Assembly: GCF_051521495.1 (NCBI RefSeq)
Contig: NZ_CP150355.1
Span: 3,782,001 to 3,846,000, forward strand
Direction: 5' to 3'
Source: Sorangium sp051521495
GTDB lineage: Bacteria > Myxococcota_A > Polyangia > Polyangiales > Polyangiaceae
DNA: 64,000 nucleotides
Shown: positions 17,907 through 26,535 of the stretch, piece after piece
Layout: every line of letters starts with the position of its first letter
How positions within the stretch are numbered: the stretch's first letter is position 1
Translations under genes and position numbers: made by a program
Notes under the pieces: model-generated
Databases searched by the model: none
Seen by the model: the letters and a program-made list of their open reading frames with translations, nothing else
Told to the model about the DNA's origin: nothing

Positions 17907-18245
17907 TGCAAGCGCTGGAGACTCGGCGTGAGAAAAATTGCTCCGTCGAAGCAAAGCTTGATGGATGCGCGCGGGATAGCTATCTCGCGCGCCACGTGAC
18001 CAGTCCTCTTCAGTCCCCGGCACAACTCCCCGCCGATCTGGCGGATGTGCGGCGCAAGCTCGAGCAGCTGGCGGCCGCCGGACAGCTTCCGGAGCTGATC
18101 GAGCTGGTCCTCGGGCTGCTGGTCCAGCTGCGCGACAAGAACACCGCGCTCTCGGCGAGGCTCGCGAGCGCGCTGCGCGAGCGGCAGCGTCGCCGCCCGC
18201 CGGGCGCGCCGCTCGCCGGCTTTGGCGCGCTGGTGCCGCCTCTTC
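17907..18245 (+). pseudogene. IS66 remnant: end of tnpB and start of tnpC
   Basis: The plus-strand frame ending RKIAPSKQSLMDARGIAISRAT (to 17998) is the TnpB C-terminus of the beta lineage. It is followed by a TnpC start, PLQSPAQLPADLADVRRKLE, up to about 18180, then diverges. The beta copy at 18246-26091 is inserted at its right end, as shown by the GCCTCTTC duplication. 17722-17906 holds no gene. Confidence 0.8.
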
Positions 18246-18596
18246 GTAACCACCCGGCCATCGCCATGGGCACGGCCCGTTGCGGCTCCCGCCGGGGTCG
18301 ACGATGCTGGGCGCGGGGCGGCGTCGGCCCACGACTTGGCGCGGGCACAGTAAGCGCCCGGCCATCGCCATGGGCACGGCCCCTTGCGGCTCTCGCCGGG
18401 GTCGACGATGCTGGGCGCGGGGCGGCGTCGGCCCGCGACTCGGCGCGGGCACAGGCGATTCTGCACGGGGGCCCGGCGAGGCGGCCTCCGCCTGCGTCGC
18501 CGGCCGAAGCTTGCGTTGTTCAGGTGTACGCGTTCGGCGACCCGCATGCTGTCTTGGAGCCGCTGCGCTGCGTAGAGATCCGCGCCGGAGGTGTGG

Positions 18597-18938
18597 ATGG
18601 ACGAGAGCAGACGCATCTGGCGCGACCGGGTGGCGCGCTGGCACAAGAGCGGGCACTCCGCCCGCGTGTTCGCTGAGCAGGAGGGGATCAGCGCAGGCAC
18701 GCTCTACTCCTGGAGCCGCCGGCTGGGGATGAAGCGGAACGAGTACCGGCAGCGCTCGGAGAAGGCGACGCTGCCCGCGTTGCTGCCAGTGGTGGTCGCC
18801 CCGTCGAGCGCTACGACATGCTCGCCGGGCACCGCGCTGGAGATCGTGTTTCCGGACGGGGCGGTCGTGCGCGTGCCGCCGGCGTTCGACGACGATACGC
18901 TCGCGCGCGTCGTTCGCGCACTCGGAGGCGTGCGATGA
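18597..18938 (+). CDS. tnpA: IS66-alpha TnpA (Orf1), copy 1
   Basis: 113 residues from ATG 18597 (GGAGGT 5 bp upstream). N-terminal helix-turn-helix (RDRVARWHKSGHSARVFAEQEG, then AGTLYSWSRRLG) typical of IS66 Orf1, followed by a linker and a small C-terminal domain (LEIVFPDGAVVRVPPAFDDDTLARVVRAL). Thought to bind DNA and assist TnpC. The stop overlaps the tnpB start (ATGA). Confidence 0.92.
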   Translation: MDESRRIWRDRVARWHKSGHSARVFAEQEGISAGTLYSWSRRLGMKRNEYRQRSEKATLPALLPVVVAPSSATTCSPGTALEIVFPDGAVVRVPPAFDDDTLARVVRALGGVR

Positions 18939-19306
18939 TCCCGGGCCGCGTCTCGATCTACGTTGCCACCGAGCCGCTCGACTTGCGGCGGTCGTTTGAT
19001 GGCCTCGCCGCCGTCGTGCGCGAGGTGCTGCGGCAGGATCCGCTCTCTGGAGCGCTGTTCCTCTTTTTCAACCGAGCAGCCGACCGCTGCAAGGCCCTGT
19101 GGTGGGACCGCAGCGGGTATTGCTTGCTCTACAAGCGTCTAGAGCGCGGGACGTTTCGTGCCCCGCGTGCGGTCACTCCGGGAGCCACGAGCGTCGTCAT
19201 CGACGCGGCCGAGCTGGCGAAGATCCTCGAGGGCATCGCGCTTACGCCGTCGAAGCTGCGGCGAGAGGTGCGCCTCTGCGAGGCGGCCCCGCCTCCAGGC
19301 TACTGA
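18935..19306 (+). CDS. tnpB: IS66-alpha TnpB (Orf2), copy 1
   Basis: 123 residues with the IS66 Orf2 signature: SIYVATEPLDLRRSFDGLAA, SGALFLFFNRAADRCKALWWD, GYCLLYKRLERGTF. Required for transposition in characterised IS66 elements, biochemical role unknown. Starts by a 4-bp overlap with tnpA. A 120-bp gap precedes tnpC. Confidence 0.93.
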   Translation: MIPGRVSIYVATEPLDLRRSFDGLAAVVREVLRQDPLSGALFLFFNRAADRCKALWWDRSGYCLLYKRLERGTFRAPRAVTPGATSVVIDAAELAKILEGIALTPSKLRREVRLCEAAPPPGY

Positions 19307-19426
19307 TCTCATCCGACCTGTCCGCGCTCCGCCGGGCAGTGCGCGCGTTGCATTGCCTCGAGAGCCCTTCTTTTTCCTGCAACAACCCTCTTCAAAAAGC
19401 AAGAAGCCACGAGTACTTACCGCCTC

Positions 19427-21025
19427 GTGAGCAAGTCGCTCGATGAGCAGATTCATGAGCTGAAGGACAAGCTGGCGCGCGCCGCGCACGAGCGCGACGA
19501 GTACCGCAAGCTCTACGAGCTCGCCAGCATCGAGCTGGAGCGGCTTCGCCGCCACATCTTCGGCCAGAAGGCCGAGCATGTCGACCCCGGGCAGATGCAG
19601 CTCGCCTTCGACGCGATCGTCCAGATGCTCGCGGGCGCAACCGCGCCCCCCGACGCTGGCACCGCGAACACGCCCGAGGGCGACGATGCGGCGCCAGCAG
19701 GCGGCTCTGGAGGCAACGGCAAGGGGCGCAGGAGCACCCCGCACGGACGGCAGAAGCTACCCGAGCATCTGCCGGTCGAGCGGATCGAGCTGCTACCGCC
19801 GGAGGTGCGCGACGAGCGCGCCGCCGAGATGGTCCGCATCGGCGAAGAGGTGTCCGAGACGCTGGAGTGGAGGCCCGCGAGCTTCGTACGGCTGCAAATC
19901 GTGCGACCCAAGTTTGCCACCAGGGGCGAGCCCGACGCCGGCGTCGTCATTGCGGACGTAGCCGAGAGCCCTGTCCCCCGATCGCTCGCCGGGCCAGGGC
20001 TGCTCGCGCACGTGCTGGTGAGCAAGTACGGCGACCATCTGCCGCTGCATCGGCAGGAGAAGATCTACGAGCGCCAAGGGGTGCACCTGGCGCGCTCGAC
20101 ACTGTGCGGCTGGGTGGGCTCGTGCGCCGAGGTGCTGGGCTATCTGGTCGCCGCCATGGCCAAGGACGCGCTCTCCGCCCATTGCATCGCCATCGACGCC
20201 ACCGGAGTGCTCGTCCAGGCCAAGGACAAGTGCCGGCGCGGACACTTCTGGGTGCTCGTGGCCGATCGAGACCACGTGCTCTTCCGCTTCACGCCTCGTC
20301 ACAACCAGGATGGCCCCAAGGAGTTTCTCCGCGGGTACAAGGGCTATGTCCAGGCTGACGCATCGAGCGTCTACGAGGAGCTGTTCCGGACCGAGCAGGT
20401 CACCGAGGTCGGCTGTTGGGCCCACTGCCGCCGGCGCTTCTTTGAAGCGATGTCGTCGGACCGGGAGCGCGCGATGACGGCGCTCGGCTTCATTCACCAG
20501 CTCTTCGCCATCGACAAGGCGACCAAGGACCTGGCTCCCGGTCGCCGCACCGAGCAGCGCCGAAGCCAGGCCCAGCCCGTGCTCGATGCCTTCCGCGCGT
20601 GGCTCGACAGCGAGGAGCTGCTCGTGCTGCCCAGGAGCCCCATCGCCGGGGCCATCGGGTATGCGCGCAACCAGTGGCCCGCACTCATCCGCTTCCTTGA
20701 GGATGGGCGGCTCCGCCTGGACAACAACCGCAGTGAGCTGGAGCTCCGTAGAGAGGCACTCGGGCGGAAGAACTGGCTCTTCGTGGGCAGCGACGACGGG
20801 GCAGAGTGGAACGCCATCATCGTGTCGCTGATCGCCTCCTGCGCCTTGCACCAGATTGATCCCTGGGCCTACCTGCGCGACGTGCTGATCCTGCTGCCGA
20901 GCTGGCCGCGCGATCGGGTCCTCGAGCTCGCTCCCAAGTCCTGGAAGCAGACCCTCGAGAACACCGACGCTCGGCAGCGGCTCGCTGCCAGCCCGTGGAC
21001 GGCGCCGGCCACGCTGGCCGCGTGA
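19427..21025 (+). CDS. tnpC: IS66-alpha TnpC transposase, copy 1
   Basis: 532 residues from a GTG. Coiled-coil N-terminus (LKDKLARAAHERDEYRKLYELASIELERL), leucine-zipper-like, then a Gly/Pro linker, an IS66 zinc-finger-like region and the DDE catalytic domain: AIDATGVLVQAKDK (first D), QADASSVYE (second D), CWAHCRRRFFEA, and LDNNRSELELRREALGRKNWLF with the Glu. Intact and full length. The same protein is encoded at 29479-31077 and 38077-39675, with no differences seen. Confidence 0.95.
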   Translation: MSKSLDEQIHELKDKLARAAHERDEYRKLYELASIELERLRRHIFGQKAEHVDPGQMQLAFDAIVQMLAGATAPPDAGTANTPEGDDAAPAGGSGGNGKGRRSTPHGRQKLPEHLPVERIELLPPEVRDERAAEMVRIGEEVSETLEWRPASFVRLQIVRPKFATRGEPDAGVVIADVAESPVPRSLAGPGLLAHVLVSKYGDHLPLHRQEKIYERQGVHLARSTLCGWVGSCAEVLGYLVAAMAKDALSAHCIAIDATGVLVQAKDKCRRGHFWVLVADRDHVLFRFTPRHNQDGPKEFLRGYKGYVQADASSVYEELFRTEQVTEVGCWAHCRRRFFEAMSSDRERAMTALGFIHQLFAIDKATKDLAPGRRTEQRRSQAQPVLDAFRAWLDSEELLVLPRSPIAGAIGYARNQWPALIRFLEDGRLRLDNNRSELELRREALGRKNWLFVGSDDGAEWNAIIVSLIASCALHQIDPWAYLRDVLILLPSWPRDRVLELAPKSWKQTLENTDARQRLAASPWTAPATLAA

Positions 21026-21745
21026 GCGCTTCGAAGCCTGCTCTGCGTCACCGGTAGCGTCTGGCGACGTCACGCTGGGCGTGGACTCCGCTCGCCGGCG
21101 TCGCCGCGGCGGCGCCGCCTCTGCGCCGTCGATCGCGGTGGACGCGCTCGACTTGCCGGGGCGCCGCCTTCGCACGCCAGCGTCACCGGTCCCGCGCTTC
21201 GCTGGCGTCGCCTCGGGGTCCCCCAGTCCGGTCTCGCCGCCGTTGCAGGTGTCCTGCCGTCGCTCTCGCATCGCACGGCAAGCCTATGTCCCTGGCCGGC
21301 TCGACGTCAGGATGCGCTCTGCCTGTTATTGAGCACCGTCGTTGATGCCGATGGTGCGCCTGTCGATCCAGCTCTTTGATGGCGGGGTGCTCGACCCAGC
21401 GGAGAACACCATCACCGAGGCGGATCAGGTGCGATGACGGGGGTGTCCGGGGGCAGCAAGTTGCCAGGGCGTTCCCCGACCATACATTGCGCCGAGTCCG
21501 ATGAAATTCTCATCGTAGCTCGTCCTGAGCACGATCACGCCGGTCGAATCCAGGAGCACAGGAAAAGAGGGAGCGCGCATTCCGTTCGCCTCTCGAAAAT
21601 TACCAGCACGACTCCTCGCCCGTCGGCGTAACGAACGGAGTAGGTCAGCGGCAGGAGCGGAGCATCGGCGCGGCGCCGGCCACAAAATAGGCGACGGGAG
21701 GAGCTCGTTTGGCCGCGTGCCCCCTCCCGTCGTGCTCCGAATCGC

Positions 21746-22354
21746 TTGAAAGAGCGGAGCCCTCAACAGATCGTCCATCTGGACCTCGATGTCAAAGGCT
21801 GGCTCGCTTCCCCGCCCACCGTAGACCGCGCGCGGCCAGCCCGCTGCCCCCGTTGCGGCGCGGCGGGGTGCCCGCTGGGGGGCGGGTTGGGGCTGTGGGG
21901 TCACGGAAAGCGGTCGCGGCAGGTGCGCGGGCCGCTGGCTGCCGGCGAGCGCGGCGGGCTCGTCACGATCGAGGCGCGCCGCTATCGATGCCGCCGCTGC
22001 GGCGCCGCGATCACGGTCGTGCCGCGGGGCGTCGCGCCGCGACGGCACTTCGCCGCGACGGCGATCGGTCTGGCCCTGCTACTCGTCGGCGTCGCGGGCG
22101 CAGCGCTCATCGAGGTGCGGCGGCGCGTCAGCCCCTGGTCCGCCAGCTTCGATGCTGACAGCTGGGTGACCGTGCGGCGCTGGCTGCGCGCCATCGACCA
22201 GGGGCGCCTCTTTGCGGCTGTCCGCCCCAGTCCCCTCGCTGCATCCCTGCGGCAGCGGGCCGAGCGGGCCGCGATGACGCTTGTCGCGATGGCGCCTTTT
22301 GCGGCCGAGGTCCCCGAGGCCGCCGTCATGGCGGGCGCCGCGCGGGCTGCGTGA
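21746..22354 (+). CDS. Zinc-ribbon protein, DUF6431-like, in the 3.7 kb transposon
   Basis: About 200 residues; the start is uncertain (TTG 21746 is the first usable codon, and no good ribosome site is seen). Two CxxC pairs (CPRCGAAGC and YRCRRCG) surround an HGKRSRQVRGPL stretch, a zinc-ribbon layout as in DUF6431 proteins. These are often found beside transposases of this type. The remainder is helical with one hydrophobic segment (AATAIGLALLLVGVAGAAL). Probably a DNA-binding accessory for end recognition (inference). 21324-21745 upstream holds no gene. Confidence 0.6.
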   Translation: MKERSPQQIVHLDLDVKGWLASPPTVDRARPARCPRCGAAGCPLGGGLGLWGHGKRSRQVRGPLAAGERGGLVTIEARRYRCRRCGAAITVVPRGVAPRRHFAATAIGLALLLVGVAGAALIEVRRRVSPWSASFDADSWVTVRRWLRAIDQGRLFAAVRPSPLAASLRQRAERAAMTLVAMAPFAAEVPEAAVMAGAARAA

Positions 22355-22480
22355 TGGCAAGCGGCCCGCTCGCCGCGCTCATGCCGGACCCCACCCGGTT
22401 GGATCCTCGGTCGGCGGAGCGCCTTGCGGTTGGATGGCTGTGCGGCCGGTGCGGTGTCACCGGCGCGGAAAGGACACGAC

Positions 22481-23830
22481 GTGCAAGACCCCCTCCAGCC
22501 GAAGGACCAATCGGAAGCGGTAGCGCTCTATCGCAGCGAGATTATCGGCTCGCTCATGCACCGCGAGCTCGACCGCGGAGAGCTCGCCGAAGCGCTCGCC
22601 GACCTGAGCAAGCAGCGGTTTCGCCCACCGCGCGCCCATTCTCCGCGCACCTACTCCGTCCCCACGCTCGAGCGCTGGTATTACGCGTACAAGGCCGAAG
22701 GTCTCGAGGGCTTACGCCCCAAGCCCCGCAAGGACAAGGGGAGGGCGCGCGAGCTCACCCCCGAGCAACGGCAGATGCTGCTCGAGATCCGAGAGGAGCA
22801 CCCGAGCGCCTCGGTCTCGCTCATCCTCGACACCTTGATCGCGGCGGGCCGCATCGACAAGGGCGCCATCTCCGCCACCACGGTGCGACGGCTGTACGCC
22901 GAACACCGCCTCGATCGCGTCGCGCTGCGCGATGGCACGGGCGGCAAGATGCGGCTGCGCTGGCAGGCCGAGCATCCCGGCGCCCTGTGGCACGGCGATG
23001 TGTGTCACGCGTCGCCGATCCTCGTCAACGGCAGCCCGGCGCCGGTGCGCATTCACGCGCTGCTCGACGACGCCTCGCGGTACATCCTCGCGATCGAGGC
23101 GATGAGCGCCGAGCGAGAGGTCGACATGCTGGCGCTCTTCATCCGGGCGCTCCGCAAGCACGGCGCTCCCGACGCCCTCTACCTCGACAACGGCTCGACT
23201 TACCGCGGGCACACCTTGCACCTTGCGTGCGAGCGACTCGGCACCACTCTGATCCACGCCCGCCCGTACGACGCCCCCGCGCGCGGCAAGATGGAGCGCT
23301 TCTGGAGGACGTTGCGCGAGAGGTGCCTGGACTTCACCGGAGCGCTCGGGTCACTCCACGACCTCAACGTCCGGCTCTACGCGTGGGTCGACGAGCACTA
23401 CCACCGCACACCGCACGCGGCGCTCTTCGGCAAGTCCCCCGCGCAGGTCTACGAGGAGTATCCCCACGCCACCGACGACCTCGACGAGCGGAAGCTGCGC
23501 GACGCGCTCACGACCCAGGCCCGCCGGCGCGTGCGGCGTGACAGCACGCTCTCGATGGATGGGGAGGACTGGGAGACCGATCTCGGCTTCCTCGCCGGCC
23601 GCCTCGTCACGGTGTCGAGGTGCCTCGTCACGCCGAACGAGCCGCCCTGGATCGAACACGAGGGCAAACGCTTCGCCCTGCACCGGGTCGATCCGGTGAA
23701 GAACGCCCAGCGGGCGCGATCGGCCTGCAACCTCGATGTCGCTCACGAGGCGCGCGTCCCCTTCGACCCGCCGAAGACGCTCCTGGACAAGGCTCTCGGG
23801 CGGACGCCCCGCGGTGACGAGGAGGGATGA
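22481..23830 (+). CDS. DDE (rve-type) integrase/transposase of the 3.7 kb transposon
   Basis: 449 residues from GTG 22481, preferred for its GGAAAGGA ribosome site; a TTG 57 bp earlier is possible. An HTH region (FRPPRAHSPRTYSVPTLERWYYAYKAEGLEGL) precedes the catalytic core WHGDVCH (Asp 173), LDNGSTYRGH (Asp 236) and KMERFWRTLRE (Glu 272), with exactly 35 residues between the last two, as in the retroviral-integrase superfamily. A beta-barrel-like C-terminus follows. Stop and next ATG overlap by 4 bp, so the ATPase is translationally coupled. Confidence 0.92.
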   Translation: MQDPLQPKDQSEAVALYRSEIIGSLMHRELDRGELAEALADLSKQRFRPPRAHSPRTYSVPTLERWYYAYKAEGLEGLRPKPRKDKGRARELTPEQRQMLLEIREEHPSASVSLILDTLIAAGRIDKGAISATTVRRLYAEHRLDRVALRDGTGGKMRLRWQAEHPGALWHGDVCHASPILVNGSPAPVRIHALLDDASRYILAIEAMSAEREVDMLALFIRALRKHGAPDALYLDNGSTYRGHTLHLACERLGTTLIHARPYDAPARGKMERFWRTLRERCLDFTGALGSLHDLNVRLYAWVDEHYHRTPHAALFGKSPAQVYEEYPHATDDLDERKLRDALTTQARRRVRRDSTLSMDGEDWETDLGFLAGRLVTVSRCLVTPNEPPWIEHEGKRFALHRVDPVKNAQRARSACNLDVAHEARVPFDPPKTLLDKALGRTPRGDEEG

Positions 23831-24642
23831 CCATGGACTTCTGCAGCTACTTCAGCTTCACCGCGGAGCCATTTTCCAAGGAGGTCGAAGACGGCGAGCT
23901 CTGGCTCCCCCCGTCCAAGCAGATGGTACTCGAGATGCTCATCGAGGCGGTGCACGCCAGAAAGAGCGTGCTGCTCGCCGGCGACCCCGGCGTCGGCAAG
24001 ACGTGTCTGCTCCGCGCGCTCCGTCATGCCCTTTCGCCGCAGACGTTTCGCTTGACCTACTGCGCCAACGTGACGCTTGGACGCCGGGACTTCTATCGAC
24101 AGCTCTGTCTGGCCCTCGGTCTCGCTCGATGCAGCACCGCTGGAGACGTCTTCTACGCGGTCAGCACGCACGTCGAGGAGCTCGCGAAGGAGCGCGTATT
24201 TCCGGTCTTCGTCCTCGATGAGGCCCATCTGCTTCATCAGGATACACTCGATCATCTTCACATACTCCTCAATTACGCCTGGGATAGCCGTGCATTGCTT
24301 TCGCTCGTGCTGCTTGGCTTGCCCGAGCTCGGCGAGCGGCTCCGCGTGCGCCGCAATCGCTCCCTGTATTCACGGCTCCACTACCGATTGACCATCGACC
24401 CGCTCACGCCGGACGATACGGCCGACTATCTGCGTGTACGTCTCGGCCGAGTCGGCTGCACGAAAGAGCTCTTCACATCGGACGCCATCGCGATGCTGCA
24501 CGAGGCGGCGGCCGGCAGCCTGCGCGACACCGACCGACTCGCCACGGCCGCGCTCCGCGCCTCCGCGCGCAAGAAACGCAAGCTCGTCGAGCGCGACGTC
24601 CTGAGCCGCGTCCTGCAGCTGGACGCAGAGGAGGCCGGATGA
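23827..24642 (+). CDS. AAA+ ATPase, TniB/ExeA-like transposition partner
   Basis: 271 residues. The N-terminus SFTAEPFSKEV is typical of ExeA-like proteins. Walker A GDPGVGKT (52-59), Walker B VFVLDEAH (Asp 131, Glu 132), sensor region LLGLPELGERL. Related ATPases in Tn7/Tn5053/Mu-type elements choose the target and activate the transposase. Coupled on both sides by 4-bp overlaps (ATGA). Confidence 0.9.
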   Translation: MTMDFCSYFSFTAEPFSKEVEDGELWLPPSKQMVLEMLIEAVHARKSVLLAGDPGVGKTCLLRALRHALSPQTFRLTYCANVTLGRRDFYRQLCLALGLARCSTAGDVFYAVSTHVEELAKERVFPVFVLDEAHLLHQDTLDHLHILLNYAWDSRALLSLVLLGLPELGERLRVRRNRSLYSRLHYRLTIDPLTPDDTADYLRVRLGRVGCTKELFTSDAIAMLHEAAAGSLRDTDRLATAALRASARKKRKLVERDVLSRVLQLDAEEAG

Positions 24643-24896
24643 ACCCCGTCCCCCTGGCCGAGGAGGACAGGCGGCGCGGCGACGCCACGGGCAGCGCAGC
24701 CGCCGCCCTCGTCGCGGCCCTCGCGCTCGCCCGCGACGCGCTCACCGCGCGCTACCCGGACGACCCGGATCCGCTTTGCCCTCGCCTCTACGCCGTCGAC
24801 GTCGTGCTCCACTACCTCGATCGGCTCGACGACGCTCTCGCTCGCTACCACGCCGTCCTCGACGGCGATGACCGCCTCCCCCTCCGCATCGACTGA
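24639..24896 (+). CDS. Small helical protein, last gene of the 3.7 kb transposon
   Basis: 85 residues, starting within the ATPase stop. Ala-rich helices (AAAALVAALALARDALTARY, LYAVDVVLHYLDRLDDALARYHAVLD) and an acidic character. No known family recognised. The tight coupling and location inside the inverted repeats make it part of the transposon's machinery or regulation. Confidence 0.65.
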   Translation: MNPVPLAEEDRRRGDATGSAAAALVAALALARDALTARYPDDPDPLCPRLYAVDVVLHYLDRLDDALARYHAVLDGDDRLPLRID

Positions 24897-25045
24897 GCGC
24901 GCCGGCGCTCTGCGACCGCCGCAGTCACCCGGCACATCGCCTCGCTGCGATCGCGGCGAGCGGAGATCCAGCTCGATGATGGCCATCACAGAGCCGGATC
25001 TTCCGGCCATCAAACAGCCTGCTCGGTAACATGCCGAACGGATAC

Positions 25046-25271
25046 GCTGCTCGGTAGAGACCTGCTGGCTCTTGCGGCCGTACAGCTCCCGCAGCGCGCT
25101 CGCGAGCCTCGCCGACAGCGCGGTGTTCTTGTCGCGCAGCTGGACCAGCAGCCCGAGCACCAGGTCGATGAGCTCCGGAAGCTGCCCGGCGGCCGCCAGC
25201 TGCTCGAGCTTGCGCCGCACATCCGCCAGATCGGCGGGCAGTTGTGCCTGGGACTGAAGAGGACTGGTCAC
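25046..25271 (-). pseudogene. tnpC: IS66-beta tnpC, first 75 codons only (copy 1)
   Basis: The frame begins as in the complete beta TnpC (TSPLQSQAQLPADLADVRRK, then ALRELYGRKSQQVSTEQ). It is cut at 25046, where the alpha element ends. The DDE domain is absent. Any protein made would run into the neighbouring element. Confidence 0.9.
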
Positions 25272-25690
25272 GTGGCGCGCGAGATAGCTATCCCACGCGC
25301 ATCCATCAAGCTTTGCTTCGACGGAGCAATTTTTCTCACGCCGGGTCTCCAGCGCTTGCGCCGCACGGCCTGGGACAGGTCGAGCCCTTCGAGCATCAGC
25401 GAGAGCTCGGCCGCCTCGACCTCGACGTGGGTGGTTCCCTTGGGCAGGTCGCGGGCGAGATGGAATCGCCCGCGGGCCAGTTTTTTCGCCACGATCATGT
25501 AGCCAGTGCGGTCCCAGAACAAGACGCGCACCTGGTCACCTCGCCGATTCCTGAACACGAACAGATGCCCACAGAGCGGGTCGGCTCCGAAGCGCTGAGA
25601 GACCAGGACCGACAGCCCATCAAAGCTCTTGCGCAGGTCCGTGGGCTCGGCGGCGATGTACACGCGCACCGACGGCGGCAGCGTCAGCAC
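25268..25690 (-). CDS. tnpB: IS66-beta TnpB (Orf2), copy 1
   Basis: 140 residues, intact: SVRVYIAAEPTDLRKSFDGLSVL, CGHLFVFRNRRGDQVRVLFWDRTGY, ending KQSLMDARGIAISRAT. Overlaps both tnpA and the truncated tnpC by a few bases. Near-identical to 33084-33506. Confidence 0.9.
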   Translation of the reverse strand: MLTLPPSVRVYIAAEPTDLRKSFDGLSVLVSQRFGADPLCGHLFVFRNRRGDQVRVLFWDRTGYMIVAKKLARGRFHLARDLPKGTTHVEVEAAELSLMLEGLDLSQAVRRKRWRPGVRKIAPSKQSLMDARGIAISRAT

Positions 25691-26013
25691 GGCGTCTCCT
25701 CGGCCGCGAGCGCCAGTACCCGCTCGAGCGTGGCCGGGTCGAACCCCGGCCGGACCCGCACCACCCGCCCGTTGGGCAGCGCGATCTCGATCGGCTCCGG
25801 CGCGACGACCGATGCGTCCGTCACCACGTGGACCGGCAGAAAGCGCGGTGCTTCGGTCAACGACGACGGCGAGGGCCGGTCAGCTCGCAGCTTCCAGCGC
25901 CACCAGTACAGCTGCTTCGGCTTGTACCCTTCGCGCCGCGCGAACTTCTCGGCGCTCAGCCCGCTGCGCTCCCATCGCTCCACCCGCTCAGCCCACTCCG
26001 CCTTCGTCGCCAT
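25684..26013 (-). CDS. tnpA: IS66-beta TnpA (Orf1), copy 1
   Basis: 109 residues with an N-terminal HTH (WAERVERWERSGLSAEKFARREGYKPKQLYWWRWKL read as two helices) and the IS66 Orf1 C-terminal stretch IEIALPNGRVVRVRPGFDPATLERVL. A purine-rich GAAGGAGG lies just before the ATG. It differs from copy 2 by at least one residue near the N-terminus. Confidence 0.9.
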   Translation of the reverse strand: MATKAEWAERVERWERSGLSAEKFARREGYKPKQLYWWRWKLRADRPSPSSLTEAPRFLPVHVVTDASVVAPEPIEIALPNGRVVRVRPGFDPATLERVLALAAEETPC

Positions 26014-26091
26014 CGCTTCCTCCTTCGTCGCGATGGGGACTGGTAACCGGCACCGACGGGGTGGTCACGATGGCGTTGGTCGGGTGGTTAC

Positions 26092-26347
26092 GCCTCTTCG
26101 GCGCTCACTCGGTCGACGCGTGGCCGCTGGGGCCTTGTCGTTGACTTGGCCCCGGCAGAGGCATCGCCGGCACGCGCCGTCGCCGCGCGGGCGACTTGCA
26201 CGCGGGCGGCGACGTCGGCGTCGACCGCCGGTTCCCCGACTCGCTGGGCCCAGCCCCCCTTCGTCGCAGGCCGCTCTTGCTCTCGCATCGCGTCGCGAAT
26301 CTACGGCGGCGCGGACCTCGCGAGGATGGGGTCTACAGTACGGATAC
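26092..26347. mobile_element. IS66 terminal remnant (gamma-like end)
   Basis: Read on the minus strand from 26347, GTATCCGTACTGTAGACCCC and about 55 following bases match the left end of IS66-gamma at 34939 (…CCCCATCCTCGCG..GGTCCGCG, then TAGATTCGCG.CGCGATGCGAG). The beta copy 1 inserted at its inner side. No intact gene. 26348-26535 shows nothing recognisable. Confidence 0.7.
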
Positions 26348-26535
26348 GAGCTTTCCGTCCCCGATCCGCTGCGCACGTCGCCCGCCAGGAATGAGTGCCG
26401 TCCCCACAGCGAGGGTCCAGGATTTCGCGCCATCCTGCCAGTGCTGCATCGGACGTTTATGGGTCGAGCGAGGTACTCACTCCGACAGGTAAGACAAAAG
26501 GATCTGTGGCCATGGTGCCCTTTTACATTTGAAAT

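Larger units (their letters stand above)
21324..25031 (+). mobile_element. 3708-bp four-gene transposon: DDE transposase, AAA+ ATPase, zinc-ribbon protein
   Basis: Ends are imperfect inverted repeats: left TGTTATTGAGCA...TTGATG and, on the other strand, right TGTTACCGAGCA...TTGATG (about 24 bp). A 4-bp target repeat TGCC (21320-21323, 25032-25035) flanks it, and deleting it rebuilds the IS66-alpha terminus exactly. Three genes are coupled by ATGA-type overlaps. The DDE-rve plus TniB/ExeA-like ATPase pair resembles Tn5053/Tn7-like ATP-using transposons, but those make 5-bp duplications. Confidence 0.9.
18526..25045 (+). mobile_element. IS66-alpha copy 1, interrupted by a 3.7 kb transposon
   Basis: Left end GTACGCGTTCGGCG (18526), right end ...CCGAACGGATAC (25045). 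Removing the inserted transposon (21324-25031) and one 4-bp duplication leaves 2808 bp, the same length as alpha copies 2 and 3. No 8-bp duplication flanks it, because the target beta element lost DNA at this point. Genes run tnpA-tnpB-tnpC on the plus strand. Confidence 0.92.
18246..26091 (-). mobile_element. IS66-beta copy 1, internally deleted and carrying two nested elements
   Basis: Right end 26091 (…GGTTAC) and left end 18246 (GTAACCACCCGG) are flanked by the 8-bp direct repeat GCCTCTTC (18238-18245 and 26092-26099). Its left terminus is present twice in tandem (18246-18349, 104 bp; 18350-18525, 176 bp). Between 18525 and 25046 sits IS66-alpha copy 1. Compared with the complete beta copy (31253-33907), exactly 1433 bp of tnpC (equivalent to 31429-32861) are gone at the alpha insertion point. 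Confidence 0.9.
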
